From Pelagibius sp965227505 (GTDB taxonomy: Bacteria; Pseudomonadota; Alphaproteobacteria; Kiloniellales; Kiloniellaceae): DNA of 64,000 bases. Shown here piece after piece: positions 52,258 through 60,852 of this stretch. The stretch's first letter is position 1. Each line of letters opens with the position of its first letter. The notes beneath the pieces were generated by a model. That model was not told where the DNA came from, did no database searches, and worked only from the letters and a program-made list of their open reading frames with translations. Location of the stretch: contig NZ_OZ245757.1 in assembly GCF_965227505.1 (NCBI RefSeq), forward strand, positions 1,054,001-1,118,000, written 5' to 3'. Made by a program: the position numbers and the translations under genes.

Positions 52258-52596
52258 ATGGACGAAACCGTAGCCGCGAGGATCAAGCAGGAGATCGGCG
52301 ACAACCATGTCGTCCTGTTCATGAAGGGAACGCCGGTGTTCCCGCAGTGCGGCTTTTCCGCCGCGGTGGTGCAGATCCTGTCGCATCTGAACGTCAAGTT
52401 CAAAGGCATCGACGTGCTGCAGGACCCGGGCATCCGCCAGGGCATCAAGGATTTCAGCAACTGGCCGACCATCCCCCAGCTCTACGTGAAGGGCGAGTTC
52501 GTCGGCGGCTGCGACATCATCCGCGAGATGTTCCAGACCGGCGAGCTTTCCGAGTTCCTCCAGACCAACGGCATCGACATCAAGCCGGCGGCGTAA
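52258..52596 (+). CDS. grxD: monothiol glutaredoxin, CGFS type (Grx4 family)
   Basis: A 112-residue protein with the CGFS active site at Cys31 (FPQCGFS), the KGTP loop, WPTIPQLYVKGEFVGGCDI and a normal length. It binds a bridging [2Fe-2S] cluster with glutathione and partners with BolA. AAGGAG lies eight bases before the ATG. A strong terminator follows, closing the purine-bolA-grxD series. Confidence 0.95.
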   Translation: MDETVAARIKQEIGDNHVVLFMKGTPVFPQCGFSAAVVQILSHLNVKFKGIDVLQDPGIRQGIKDFSNWPTIPQLYVKGEFVGGCDIIREMFQTGELSEFLQTNGIDIKPAA

Positions 52597-52626
52597 GCCG
52601 GCGCGCCAGACGGCGATAGAGACCAA

Positions 52627-52658
52627 GGGCCGCTTCCTTCGGGAAGCGGCCCCTTGAT
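52627..52658 (+). terminator. Rho-independent terminator after grxD
   Basis: GGGCCGCTTCC-TTCG-GGAAGCGGCCC, a perfect 11-bp stem with a UUCG-type tetraloop, followed by CTTGATT. Confidence 0.85.
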
Positions 52659-52691
52659 TCATGGACGTTAGAGGATTCATGGACGTTAGAG
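52656..52691. repeat. 18-bp perfect tandem duplication
   Basis: GATTCATGGACGTTAGAG occurs twice back to back between the grxD terminator and the converging NTF2-like gene. Confidence 0.9.
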
Positions 52692-52727
52692 GGGCGACGC
52701 CGCCTCGCCGGTCGCGGCGGCCTCCGA

Positions 52728-53567
52728 TCAAAACATCCCGTTGTCGTGGGCCATTTCGGTCGGGACTTCCTGCACGACATCCCAGTGTTCGACGATCATC
52801 CCCTTCTCAACGCTGAAAAGATCGTAGAACGCCGTTGGCGCCCCTCCGATCTCTCCCTCGCTCTGTGTCATCACGAAGTTCCCCTCCGCGACGACGTTGT
52901 GGATTGACCCGTAGGAAAACGAGATGTCGGTCGCCCGAAGATGCTCGAGGAATGCTCCGAGCCCTTCGAGTCCGTCGCCGATCCGGGGGTTGTGCTGGAG
53001 ATAGGTCTCGCCGATGTAATCGGTGATGCGGTCGCTTTTCCCGCCGACCAGAATGTCCTCCACGAAGTTGACGACAAGCGCCCGGTTTGCCGCGGTCCCG
53101 TCCAGATCGACGATTTCCGCCGGGCCGTCTGTCATCGACCGGCCGCTGACGGTGGTCTCCGGCTTCGGCTGGATGCCGTCCCAATGCTCCATGGCTACGC
53201 CGTTCTCGAAGCGGAACAGATCGAAGGCGACGCCTTCGGTTCCAATGACGTGTTCGCTATGGACGGCGACCAGGTCGCCATCCTGAAGGACACGCAGAGG
53301 CGTGATCTGAGGTTTCCTGTCGAGCGAATGCAGATGATCGATGAGCGCAAGCAGGCCCGCCCGCCCGTCCGCCACGTTCGGGTTATGCTGGATGTAATCC
53401 TCGGCGACGTGCTCCTCGATAAAGGACCTGTCGCCGTTCACGATGCCTTCGATGAGAATGCCGACTGCCGTCTCTTTCATGTCGTCTGCTCCTGCGCTCG
53501 ATGCACCGGCCAGACCCGCGATGGCGGCGCTGGCGAAAGCGGTGCGTTGCAGCAGCGGATGTTTCAT
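52728..53567 (-). CDS. secreted protein with two tandem NTF2/SnoaL-like domains
   Basis: A 279-residue protein with a signal peptide (MKHPLLQRTAFASAAIAGLAGASSAGA). Two similar halves follow: FIEEHVAEDYIQHNPNVADGRAGL ... MEHWDGIQ and ITDYIGETYLQHNPRIGDGLEGL ... VEHWDVVQ. Each is a SnoaL-like polyketide-cyclase-type domain (YIQHNP and EHWD motifs). Such extracellular domains often bind or isomerise small molecules; the ligand here is unknown. ATG 53567 has AGAGG five bases upstream. It is divergent from an HxlR regulator and shares a mirrored operator region with it. Confidence 0.87.
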   Translation of the reverse strand: MKHPLLQRTAFASAAIAGLAGASSAGADDMKETAVGILIEGIVNGDRSFIEEHVAEDYIQHNPNVADGRAGLLALIDHLHSLDRKPQITPLRVLQDGDLVAVHSEHVIGTEGVAFDLFRFENGVAMEHWDGIQPKPETTVSGRSMTDGPAEIVDLDGTAANRALVVNFVEDILVGGKSDRITDYIGETYLQHNPRIGDGLEGLGAFLEHLRATDISFSYGSIHNVVAEGNFVMTQSEGEIGGAPTAFYDLFSVEKGMIVEHWDVVQEVPTEMAHDNGMF

Positions 53568-53605
53568 CGCTGCCTCTCTTCCCGACTGGGACCCCTCGAT
53601 GGTAT

Positions 53606-53660
53606 TTGTTACTATCAAGAACAAACGCGCAGAATTGAAGTAGGCACTTTTTAGTAACAA
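53606..53660. promoter_or_regulatory. inverted pair TTGTTACTA ... TAGTAACAA, candidate HxlR operators
   Basis: TTGTTACTA at 53606-53614 and its exact inverse TAGTAACAA at 53652-53660, in the divergent promoter region between the SnoaL-like and HxlR genes. The 46-bp spacing is about 4.4 turns. Confidence 0.6.
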
Positions 53661-53674
53661 GAGCAGGTGAAAGT

Positions 53675-54061
53675 ATGAGACGGAGCCCGAACATCGCCCC
53701 GGCCGAGTTCTACGACCGCGAGCTCTGCCCGGTGCGAAACGTCCTCAGCCAGATTGGCGACAAATGGAGTCTGCTGATCTTTGCGCACCTTCGCTTCGGC
53801 TCGCACCGCTTCTCGGAGCTGCTTGGTGCGCTTCCGGACATTTCCCAGCGCATGCTGACCCAGACCCTGCGAAAACTCGAACGAGAAGGATTGGTAGAGC
53901 GGACCGTAACGCCGACGACACCGCCGCGGGTCGACTACGCCCTCACCGAGCTCGGACAGTCGCTCATTGATCCTTTGGCGGGACTGTCGGCATGGGCGCT
54001 GGAAAACCGCCCAAAGATCGAAAAAGCCCGCGCCGTCTTCGATAACCGCAGTCTTCAGTAG
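53675..54061 (+). CDS. HxlR-family transcriptional regulator
   Basis: A 128-residue winged-helix regulator: CPVRNVLSQIGDKWSLLIFAHLRFGSHRFSELLGALPDISQRMLTQTLRKLEREGLVERTVTPTTPPRVDYALTELGQSL is a complete HxlR domain with the conserved Cys before the first helix (CPVRNVL), which in some members senses electrophiles. It is divergent from the SnoaL-like gene, its probable target. Confidence 0.92.
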   Translation: MRRSPNIAPAEFYDRELCPVRNVLSQIGDKWSLLIFAHLRFGSHRFSELLGALPDISQRMLTQTLRKLEREGLVERTVTPTTPPRVDYALTELGQSLIDPLAGLSAWALENRPKIEKARAVFDNRSLQ

Positions 54062-54207
54062 GCGGGGAGTCTGAACCCAATCACGACCTGTGTTTGTGGC
54101 GCGACCCTTGCTTATGGGCAGCAAAAGTTTGTTTTGTCCGCACGGACACCTGTCGCCTGACCAGAGACGAATGACCGCTCAGGGCCGGCTTAGGACTTTT
54201 GAGCAAT

Positions 54208-55101
54208 CTAGGCCGCGGACCCCTTCTCGCCAGATTTACTCGCCGTCTCTTCCACCAGCCAGTCGCGAAAGATCCTGAGCGGACGCTCGTCGAGGGCGGC
54301 GCGGCGGCAGATAAAGTAATAGCCGACGGGCTGCTCGACGGTGCGGCCGCCGATGTCGACGAGGTGGCCGGCGGCGAGGCTCTGTTCGGCGAGGCTCAGG
54401 TCGATGACCGCGGCGCCGAGGCCGGCCACCGCCGCCTCCAGCATCTGGCTGCGGGTTTCGAAGACGGTGATGCCGGCAGCGGGCTCTCCTGCATCATCAT
54501 CCCCCAGGAAGAGCGACCAGTCGTCCATGCGCGAGCGCGCCTTCAGGCGCGGCAGCGCGGCGATGGAGGCCCCCTTCTGTCCATCCAGCAGGCGCGGACT
54601 GGCGACCACGGCCAGGTGTTCGCGGAACAGCGGCAGCGTCACCAGCCCGGCGGCTTCAGGCGGGCTTGTGGCCCAGCGGATCGCGCAGTCGAAAGGTTCG
54701 GCATTCAGGTCCACCGGGCGCAGGTCGGTGGAGACCAGGATGTCCACGTTGGGCAGGCGCGCCCGCAACCGGCCCAGACGTGGGATCAGCCAGAGCACCG
54801 CGAGTGAGGACAGGGTCGAGACGCGGATGCTGGCGCGCTGCGCGCGGTACTGTCCGACGGCATGGGCGATGGCCTGAAAGGCCGGCTCCAGACTGTCCAC
54901 CAAGCGCTCGGCGCGCGGGCTCAGGCGGGCGCGGCGCCGGTCCTCGAAGAGGGTGCCGCCGAGCTCCGCGTCCAGCGCCGCGATCATGTGGGAGACCGCC
55001 GAGGGCGTGACGCCGAGGCGCTGGGCCGCCACTGCATAGCTGCCGCTGCGCCGCACCTCCAGCAGCACCCGCAGGGCCTTCAGGCTGGGCCGGTCAATCA
55101 T
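54208..55101 (-). CDS. LysR-family transcriptional regulator
   Basis: A 297-residue LysR protein (LKALRVLLEVRRSGSYAVAAQRLGVTPSAVSHMIAALDAELG), with an effector domain of the GcvA-like subgroup (SSLAVLWLIPRLGRLRARLP). It is divergent from the methyltransferase gene, its probable target. A short palindrome abuts its start. Confidence 0.9.
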   Translation of the reverse strand: MIDRPSLKALRVLLEVRRSGSYAVAAQRLGVTPSAVSHMIAALDAELGGTLFEDRRRARLSPRAERLVDSLEPAFQAIAHAVGQYRAQRASIRVSTLSSLAVLWLIPRLGRLRARLPNVDILVSTDLRPVDLNAEPFDCAIRWATSPPEAAGLVTLPLFREHLAVVASPRLLDGQKGASIAALPRLKARSRMDDWSLFLGDDDAGEPAAGITVFETRSQMLEAAVAGLGAAVIDLSLAEQSLAAGHLVDIGGRTVEQPVGYYFICRRAALDERPLRIFRDWLVEETASKSGEKGSAA

Positions 55102-55113
55102 GAGAGAATCTCA
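55101..55113. promoter_or_regulatory. palindrome TGAGA-N3-TCTCA at the LysR start
   Basis: TGAGAGAATCTCA overlaps the first base of the LysR start codon region and could mediate autorepression. AATCTCA recurs at about 55190 near the divergent methyltransferase gene. Confidence 0.4.
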
Positions 55114-55260
55114 ATATCTATCACGAACCCTCATTAGCACATCGAGAAATCTTGGGATAGGCTGACGCTTCACCGCAGATCAAGAAACAATCTCATGATC
55201 GGATCAGGCCCGGACGGCCGCACGGCCGGACCTTCCCGATGCCAGAAAAGGACCCCTGCG

Positions 55261-56031
55261 ATGGCCGGCAAGAAACCCCTCAGCGCCCTGATCGACGACC
55301 AGTTCGGCCCGCGCGCGGCCGCCTATGTCGCCAGCGCCGTGCACAGCAGCGGTCCCGATCTGGCCTGGATTGCCGAGCGGGCGGAGCGCGCACGCCCGCA
55401 AGTCGCCCTCGACCTCGGGAGCGGTGGCGGCCATGTCAGCTATGCCATCGCACCCTACGCCGGGCGGGTGGTCGCCTGCGATCTTTCCGAGCAGATGCTG
55501 GCCGCCGTGACGGAGACGGCCCGCGCGAAGGGGCTGGACACCCTCGAGACCAGGGTCTGCGATGTCCGCGCCCTGCCCCTGGGCGATGCCAGTGTCGACT
55601 TCGCCGCCAGCCGCTTCAGCGCCCATCATTGGCAGGATCTGGATGCGGCCCTGCGGGACTGCCGGCGCGTGCTGCGGCCCGGCGCCACGGCCGTCTTCGC
55701 CGATGCGGTCTCTCCCGGCACACCGCTCCTCGACACCCATCTGCAGGCCATCGAACTGCTGCGCGACCCCTCCCACGTGCGCGACTACGCCATCGAGGAA
55801 TGGGTGGCTGCCCTGCAGGCCGCGGGCTTTGCACTTCAGGAGGTCAAACGCTTTCGCCTGCGCATCGACTTCAAGCCCTGGATCGAACGCATGCAGACGC
55901 CGCCGGACCGGCAGCGGGCCATACGCTCGCTTCAGGCTCAAGCGCCGCAGGAGGCCGCCACCCACTTCGACATCGGCGAGGACGGCAGCTACACCCTGGA
56001 CTGCGCCGGCTTCGAGGTGCGGGCAGTCTGA
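55261..56031 (+). CDS. SAM-dependent class I methyltransferase
   Basis: A 256-residue methyltransferase of the UbiE/Methyltransf_11 type. Motif I is VALDLGSGGGHVSYAI, with an acidic end of strand 2 (VVACDLS) and a GDASVDFAASRFSAHHW segment at motif III-IV; HHW is the usual YcgJ/UbiE-like feature. It probably methylates a small molecule. ATG 55261 matches the family; an upstream in-frame ATG at 55195 adds unlike sequence. Confidence 0.87.
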   Translation: MAGKKPLSALIDDQFGPRAAAYVASAVHSSGPDLAWIAERAERARPQVALDLGSGGGHVSYAIAPYAGRVVACDLSEQMLAAVTETARAKGLDTLETRVCDVRALPLGDASVDFAASRFSAHHWQDLDAALRDCRRVLRPGATAVFADAVSPGTPLLDTHLQAIELLRDPSHVRDYAIEEWVAALQAAGFALQEVKRFRLRIDFKPWIERMQTPPDRQRAIRSLQAQAPQEAATHFDIGEDGSYTLDCAGFEVRAV

Positions 56032-56041
56032 ACGCGCTCGA

Positions 56042-56715
56042 TCAGAACGCCTTGATGTAAACGAGAGTCTGCTGGTGGGCGCCGATCTGGTACTTCGGCG
56101 TCCAGCCGCCGAAGGGCCGGGCGTGGAGGCGCGGCGTCAGGTTGTCCAGCAGAACCTGCCGCCCGTCGGCATAGTCGACACCCAACATCATGTGGCCTTC
56201 GCCTGTTGCCAGGATACCGGCCACCAGGTGCAGGGCCTGATCAGGCCAGCCCCGGTTATGGAGCAGCAGGCCCTTCAGCAGGGCGTAGTCCTCGCAGTCG
56301 CCCCCTTCCGCCAGGGTCTCGACCGGGCCGTACCACTTGTCCCGCACGTGCCCGTGGTCCCAGTCGGAGCGATAGCGGACGTCGCAGTTCACGAGCAGGT
56401 TCACCTGCCGAACGAGCCCGTCGCTCCGTCCCGAAGGGAGCGCCGCCAGGTTACGGCGCCAGCGCACCAGCACGGGATGGTCGGAGCTTGCCAGCGTTGC
56501 TGCCTCGCGCCGCGCCAGATCCGACCAGCGGCGCAGGCGCGCCTCCACCTTGGGCGCCGCCCGGCGCATGGCGAGAAAGGCGTGGTGATGGGCCGTTCCC
56601 GGTTCGAAAGGGCTTTTTGCCGGATCGGGGGCCGAGGGGCCGGCAGGGCCGCAAGGGACCAGGCCCCCGCCAGCGCGACCGGGGCGGCCAGGATACGACG
56701 GCGCACGAGGTCCAT
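56042..56715 (-). pseudogene. BTLCP transglutaminase-like cysteine protease, apparent frameshift
   Basis: The start ATG at 56715 has GGAGG well placed and opens a good signal peptide (MDLVRRRILAAPVALAGAWS). The predicted mature domain continues in another frame from about 56640: SPFEPGTAHHHAFLAMRRAAPK to the end at 56042, containing the catalytic Cys in GGDCEDYALLKGLLL, His in GEGHMMLGV and Asp in VLLDNL. A one-base shift in the C-run region around 56630-56660 would join the two. Either it is a true frameshift or an assembly error in the homopolymer. Function when intact: bacterial transglutaminase-like cysteine proteinase, periplasmic. Confidence 0.7.
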
Positions 56716-57068
56716 GTGATCCTCCGGTTGCCGCCCACGGCGGCCGAAAGGAGCCGCAGGCTAAGCTAGTGCGCAGGCGCACCCTCGCAAGCCGCCGTGG
56801 GCGCCTGCGGCGACGCGAATGCGAAAGCGCCCGCATCAAGTGACCGTCAGACGGTGAATGCCGGGCCGCCTACGTCCGCGGCGGCGGCCAAGCAATCAGG
56901 ACAGCATGGCAGAAAAAGAGGGGTCCGCAGGCCGGCTGACGCAGGAATGCGACGCCGAAGCCATGCCGGCAGGGCATGCCCCCGGTCAGCGACCGGCGTT
57001 TGCCGGAACCCTCGGCGATCCTTAGACTTCGAAGCAGTGAGACAGCGCGCCCGAGGAAGCACCCGTCG
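56716..57068. other. 353-bp divergent gap between the BTLCP and MFS genes
   Basis: No frame with a ribosome binding site is seen. GGATCCTCC-type sequence at 56718 serves the BTLCP start and GAGGAAG at about 57053 the MFS start. No operator or repeat stands out. Confidence 0.4.
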
Positions 57069-58295
57069 ATGACCGCCTCTGCCCCCACCGAGCCGCAAAG
57101 TCCGTTCTGGCGCACGACGCTTTTCGTCATCGCCGCCGGCTGCCTGTTGGCGCTGCTGTCCTTCGGGCTGCGCTCCAGCTTCGGGCTTTTCCTCGACCCG
57201 ATGTCCAGCGAATTCGGTTGGGGGCGCGAGGTCTTCGCCATCGCCATCGCCCTTCAGAACCTGCTCTGGGGATTGTCCCAGCCGGTCGCCGGCGCCTTTG
57301 CCGACCGCTACGGCTCCGGTCGTGTGCTCACCATCGGCGCGCTGATCTACGCTGCGGGCCTCTTCATCATGGCCGACGCCTCGACGCCGGGGATGCTGAC
57401 CCTCTCCGCCGGCGTTCTGGTTGGCCTTGGCGTGGCCGGCGCCTCCTTCGCCATCGTGCTGGCGGCCTTCACGCGCCGGGTTTCACCGGAGAAGCGCTCC
57501 TGGGCGCTGGGCATCGGCACGGCCGCCGGCTCGGCCGGCCAGTTCTTCGTCGTGCCGCTCGGCCAGAGCTTCATCTCGGCCTACGGCTGGTCGATGGCGC
57601 TGACGATCTTCGGCTTCATGGCGCTGCTGATGGTGCCCTGCGCGGCGGCACTGACCGGCCGGCCCGACACCCGCCAGGAGGCCAAGCAGTCGATCCGCGC
57701 GGCCCTCGGGGAGGCCTTTGCCCATCCCAGCTACAACTACCTGACCGCCGGGTTCTTCGTCTGCGGCTTTCACGTCGCCTTCATCCAGACCCACCTGCCC
57801 GCCTACATCACCGACATGGGCCTGCAGGCGGGCCTCGCCGCCTGGGCCCTGGCGCTCGTCGGTGGCGGCAACATCATCGGCGCCTACACCTCCGGCGTGC
57901 TCGGCGGCAGGTTCAGCAAGAAGTATCTGCTCTCCGCGCTCTACTTCGCCCGGGCGATCGTGATCGCGCTCTTCATCCTGCTGCCGATCAGCGAGGCCAG
58001 CGTGCTGGCTTTCTCGCTGGCCATCGGCCTGCTGTGGCTGTCCACCGTGCCGCTGACCTCCGGGCTCGTGGCGCAGTTCTTCGGCACCCAGCACATGGCC
58101 ATGCTCTTCGGCATCGTTTTCTTCAGCCACCAGGTCGGCGCCTTCCTGGGGGTCTGGATGGGCGGCTACCTCTTCGATGAGACCGGCTCCTACGACGTGG
58201 TGTGGTGGATCAGCGTCGCCCTTGGCCTGCTGGCCGCGGCGATACACTGGCCGATCCGCGAGCAGGGCGTGGCGCGCCTGGCGCAGGCCGGGTAA
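57069..58295 (+). CDS. MFS transporter (OFA/oxalate-formate antiporter-like)
   Basis: A 408-residue, 12-helix major facilitator. Conserved segments: FGLFLDPMSSEFGWGREVFAIAIALQNLLWGLSQPVAGAFADRYGSGRVL, with the loop 2-3 signature, and loop 8-9 TSGVLGGRFSKKYLLS. It resembles monocarboxylate or oxalate/formate transporters more than drug pumps. ATG 57069 follows GAGGAAG. A small membrane-anchored protein gene follows nine bases later. Confidence 0.9.
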   Translation: MTASAPTEPQSPFWRTTLFVIAAGCLLALLSFGLRSSFGLFLDPMSSEFGWGREVFAIAIALQNLLWGLSQPVAGAFADRYGSGRVLTIGALIYAAGLFIMADASTPGMLTLSAGVLVGLGVAGASFAIVLAAFTRRVSPEKRSWALGIGTAAGSAGQFFVVPLGQSFISAYGWSMALTIFGFMALLMVPCAAALTGRPDTRQEAKQSIRAALGEAFAHPSYNYLTAGFFVCGFHVAFIQTHLPAYITDMGLQAGLAAWALALVGGGNIIGAYTSGVLGGRFSKKYLLSALYFARAIVIALFILLPISEASVLAFSLAIGLLWLSTVPLTSGLVAQFFGTQHMAMLFGIVFFSHQVGAFLGVWMGGYLFDETGSYDVVWWISVALGLLAAAIHWPIREQGVARLAQAG

Positions 58296-58304
58296 CGGTA
58301 AGCC

Positions 58305-58688
58305 ATGGCTGAAGGGACCCACGGCATTGCTCTGAAGGTCCTGCTGCTGCTGCTCGGCCTCTGGCTGGCGGCCATGGCCGTCGCCCTGCCCAGCGCCGCT
58401 CTCGACGACACGGAGAGCGGCCTCGTTCTTGTCGCCTTTCCGATGAATGTCGGCGACGACCGCAATCTTCTGCGTGTTGCCGCCGCCGAGGGCCGGCCGA
58501 TCCGCAGCCTGCTCGGCGGCCGTCTCTGGCTGGCCCAGTCCGACGAGCCCGGCTTTGTCGGCGCGCTGAAGGCCGCCGGCGCCTGGGCCGTCTTCTCGCC
58601 CGACATGCTGGCCGCCCTGCCCCAGGGCGGCTGCTTCGACATCTCCGTGCGGCCGCCGGGCCCGCCACGCCCCAACCCGCCGATCTGA
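58305..58688 (+). CDS. small membrane-anchored hypothetical protein
   Basis: A 127-residue protein with an N-terminal anchor (ALKVLLLLLGLWLAAMAVALP), then VLVAFPMNVGDDRNLLRVAAAEGRPIRSLLGGRLWLAQSD and a Pro-rich end. It starts nine bases after the MFS gene, so it is probably cotranscribed. No domain is recognised; the middle has an alternating strand-helix pattern. Confidence 0.7.
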   Translation: MAEGTHGIALKVLLLLLGLWLAAMAVALPSAALDDTESGLVLVAFPMNVGDDRNLLRVAAAEGRPIRSLLGGRLWLAQSDEPGFVGALKAAGAWAVFSPDMLAALPQGGCFDISVRPPGPPRPNPPI

Positions 58689-58827
58689 TTCAGTCAATCC
58701 CGGTTTTCCCGTTAACCGAGACCCTTAACCAGGCTTTCAGCTTCCTGCCCGAAAACCTTGGTCTTTGAACCCTCTTGCGTATCGCCGCGACCAATAGGGC
58801 AATCCACCCCTACTGGAGCAGTTTTCC

Positions 58828-59433
58828 ATGTTCAAGAACCTTGTTTTCGCATCCGCCACGGCAGCACTGGCCCTGGCCGTCACCGCGCCGGACTTCGGCG
58901 TCGTTTCCGACGCCGCGGCACAGCCCGGCGTTCAGTCGGCGCAGTTCAAGGCGGTTCCCGCCAAGCCCACACCGCCGACGCGCGGGCCGGCTGGCAAGCC
59001 GGGTGCGGCGGATGACCTGAAGACGACGCCGTACGTCGATCTCTACGGCTTTCCCTATTACCCCCTGGGCCTGGAGGGCACGCCGGGCAAATGGTACTGT
59101 ATGTTCCTGGCCGGCAACGACACACGGCCCCGAGGGGCACAGATTTCGGTCAAGAACAAGGGTGACAAGCCCGCCGGCAAGGTGACCGTGCAGTTCAAGT
59201 TCTCCGGCGGCAAGACTGTTTCCGAGACTCAGACGATGATGCAACCCGGTTCGAACTACATGTTCGAGGCGCTCATCCCCGACAGCGCCTGGGTGAATGG
59301 CAAGGCGAGTTTTGTCATGAGCATCGACCACGGTAACAAGGTCGCCGAGAGCAACGAGAAGAACAACGTGTACTCCAGCTTCTGCCTGGACCCCGAGTAT
59401 GAGCGTTCGGAGCCGACGCGGACGTTCAACTAG
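58828..59433 (+). CDS. secreted CARDB-like domain protein
   Basis: A 201-residue protein with a signal peptide (LVFASATAALALAVTA), a Pro-rich linker, and a beta domain beginning about residue 90: GAQISVKNKGDKPAGKVTVQFKFSGG then SIDHGNKVAESNEKNNVYSSF. The last segment is the CARDB pattern D-x-x-N-x-V-x-E-x-x-E-x-N-N, a cell-adhesion-type Ig fold. A strong terminator follows 16 bases after the stop, so it is transcribed alone. Confidence 0.8.
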   Translation: MFKNLVFASATAALALAVTAPDFGVVSDAAAQPGVQSAQFKAVPAKPTPPTRGPAGKPGAADDLKTTPYVDLYGFPYYPLGLEGTPGKWYCMFLAGNDTRPRGAQISVKNKGDKPAGKVTVQFKFSGGKTVSETQTMMQPGSNYMFEALIPDSAWVNGKASFVMSIDHGNKVAESNEKNNVYSSFCLDPEYERSEPTRTFN

Positions 59434-59449
59434 GTGACATAAGAAATGG

Positions 59450-59485
59450 GGGCGGCCGCGTTCTATCGCCGGCCGCCCTTCCTTG
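59450..59485 (+). terminator. Rho-independent terminator after the CARDB-like gene
   Basis: GGGCGGCCG pairs with CGGCCGCCC around an 11-base loop, followed by TTCCTTGTTT. Confidence 0.8.
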
Positions 59486-59489
59486 TTTC

Positions 59490-59864
59490 TCAGACAGCGC
59501 GTTCCACAACGACAGTCTCGCCATCGCGCACCGTAGCCAGTTTTCGCACGTCGTCGAGGGCATCAGCCCAGATGTTGGCCGGGGACGCCAGCCGGATCTC
59601 ATCACCCCGGGACACCGGCGTCGGCCCGAAGCCGATGGCGATCGCGTCGCCGGGAAGCCAGAACGCAATCTCTCCTGCTTGGAGAATTGTCTTGGCGTCG
59701 GCTTCCTGCGGCACGCTGACCGGCGTGTCGAAGTAGACCTCCTCGCCCCAGGTTCGGGCCCGGGCATGGATCGGCAAAGCTTCCAGGATCGCTGCCGCCG
59801 TCGGCGTGTCGCGGGTTTCGATCGCGATCGTGACCGATCCGGCGGTTACGTTCAGGCGGGTCAT
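59490..59864 (-). CDS. cyclophilin-like fold protein
   Basis: A 124-residue protein matching the small cyclophilin-like (PF04126) pattern: TWGEEVYFDTPV, AGEIAFWLPGDAIAIGFGPTPVSRGDEIRLASPANIWA. These proteins share the cyclophilin barrel but lack known isomerase activity. It lies between the CARDB-like terminator and the rpsD terminator, so it has its own transcript. Confidence 0.85.
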   Translation of the reverse strand: MTRLNVTAGSVTIAIETRDTPTAAAILEALPIHARARTWGEEVYFDTPVSVPQEADAKTILQAGEIAFWLPGDAIAIGFGPTPVSRGDEIRLASPANIWADALDDVRKLATVRDGETVVVERAV

Positions 59865-59881
59865 GGTCTGTCCCCCTCATG

Positions 59882-59913
59882 AAAAAAGCCGCCCGGCAGC
59901 ATGGCCGGGCGGC
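59882..59913 (-). terminator. Rho-independent terminator of rpsD
   Basis: On the minus strand GCCGCCCGGC-CATGCT-GCCGGGCGGC is followed by TTTTTT. It lies 74 bp after the rpsD stop. A second hairpin, GCAGCCCCC...GGGGGCTGC, lies between. Confidence 0.9.
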
Positions 59914-59986
59914 TCCGTTCTTGGCAGCCCCCAGAGACTTGAGACGCGGGGGCTGCGTCTCCCAGAGTAAATGCTGTCAGACCGCG

Positions 59987-60601
59987 TTAACGCGAGTAGT
60001 ACTCGATGACCAGATTGGGCTCCATGGAAACCGGATAGGGCACGTCGGCCAGCTTGGGCGCGCGCACGAAGGTTGCCTTCATCTGGTTGTGGTCGACCTC
60101 GATGTAATCCGGCAGGTCGCGCTCCACCGACTCGACGCCTTCGAGCACCAGCGGCAGTTCGCGGCTCTTGGCCTTCACCTGCACCACGTCGCCGTCCTTG
60201 ACCATGTAAGAGGGGATGTTGACGCGCTTGCCGTTGACCGTGATGTGGCCGTGGTTCACGAACTGGCGGGCGGCGAAGACCGTGGGCACGAACTTGGAGC
60301 GGTAGACCACCGCGTCCAGACGGCGCTCCAGCAGGCCGATCAGGTTCTCGCCGGTGTCGCCGCGGCGGCGCGAGGCCTCTTTGTAATAGCTGCGGAACTG
60401 CTTCTCGCCGATGTTGCCGTAGTAGCCCTTGAGCTTCTGCTTGGCGGCAAGCTGAATGCCGAAGTCGGTCGGCTTGCGGCGGCGCTGACCGTGCTCGCCG
60501 GGTCCGTATTCGCGCTTGTTGACGGGGCTCTTGGGGCGGCCCCAGAGATTGACCCCGAGGCGGCGGTTGATCTTGTACTTCGACGCAAGGCGCTTGGACA
60601 T
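59987..60601 (-). CDS. rpsD: 30S ribosomal protein S4
   Basis: A 204-residue S4: SKRLASKYKINRRLGVNLWGRPKSP at the N-terminus (zinc-free form without cysteines), GQRRRKPTDFGIQLAAKQKLKGYYG, the S4 RNA-binding domain ENLIGLLERRLDAVVYRSKFVPTVFAARQFVNHGHITVNGKRVNIPSYMV, and the usual end LVIEYYSR. It nucleates 30S assembly. It stands alone here, as is usual in alphaproteobacteria where it is not in the alpha operon. Confidence 0.98.
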   Translation of the reverse strand: MSKRLASKYKINRRLGVNLWGRPKSPVNKREYGPGEHGQRRRKPTDFGIQLAAKQKLKGYYGNIGEKQFRSYYKEASRRRGDTGENLIGLLERRLDAVVYRSKFVPTVFAARQFVNHGHITVNGKRVNIPSYMVKDGDVVQVKAKSRELPLVLEGVESVERDLPDYIEVDHNQMKATFVRAPKLADVPYPVSMEPNLVIEYYSR

Positions 60602-60852
60602 GGCCCGGCGGCTCCTTTCTTTGCTTGGCGCCGTCCCGCTTTCGGGTCCGGCTGATATTGTCCCGGTAGTTTCAAGACCGGCCGCAATGGCCTAGGAATG
60701 GTCCTGAACGGGGTTGGGGCCTCTGCCCGCCCGCATTCCCGGGAAGAAGCGCGGACTATACGAATCGCGGCGGAAATGTCAAACCTGCAGAAACTCTATA
60801 AAGATCAAGGACCTGGTGCCCGTTTTCAGACCGGTTTCGGGGGTCTGCGGCC

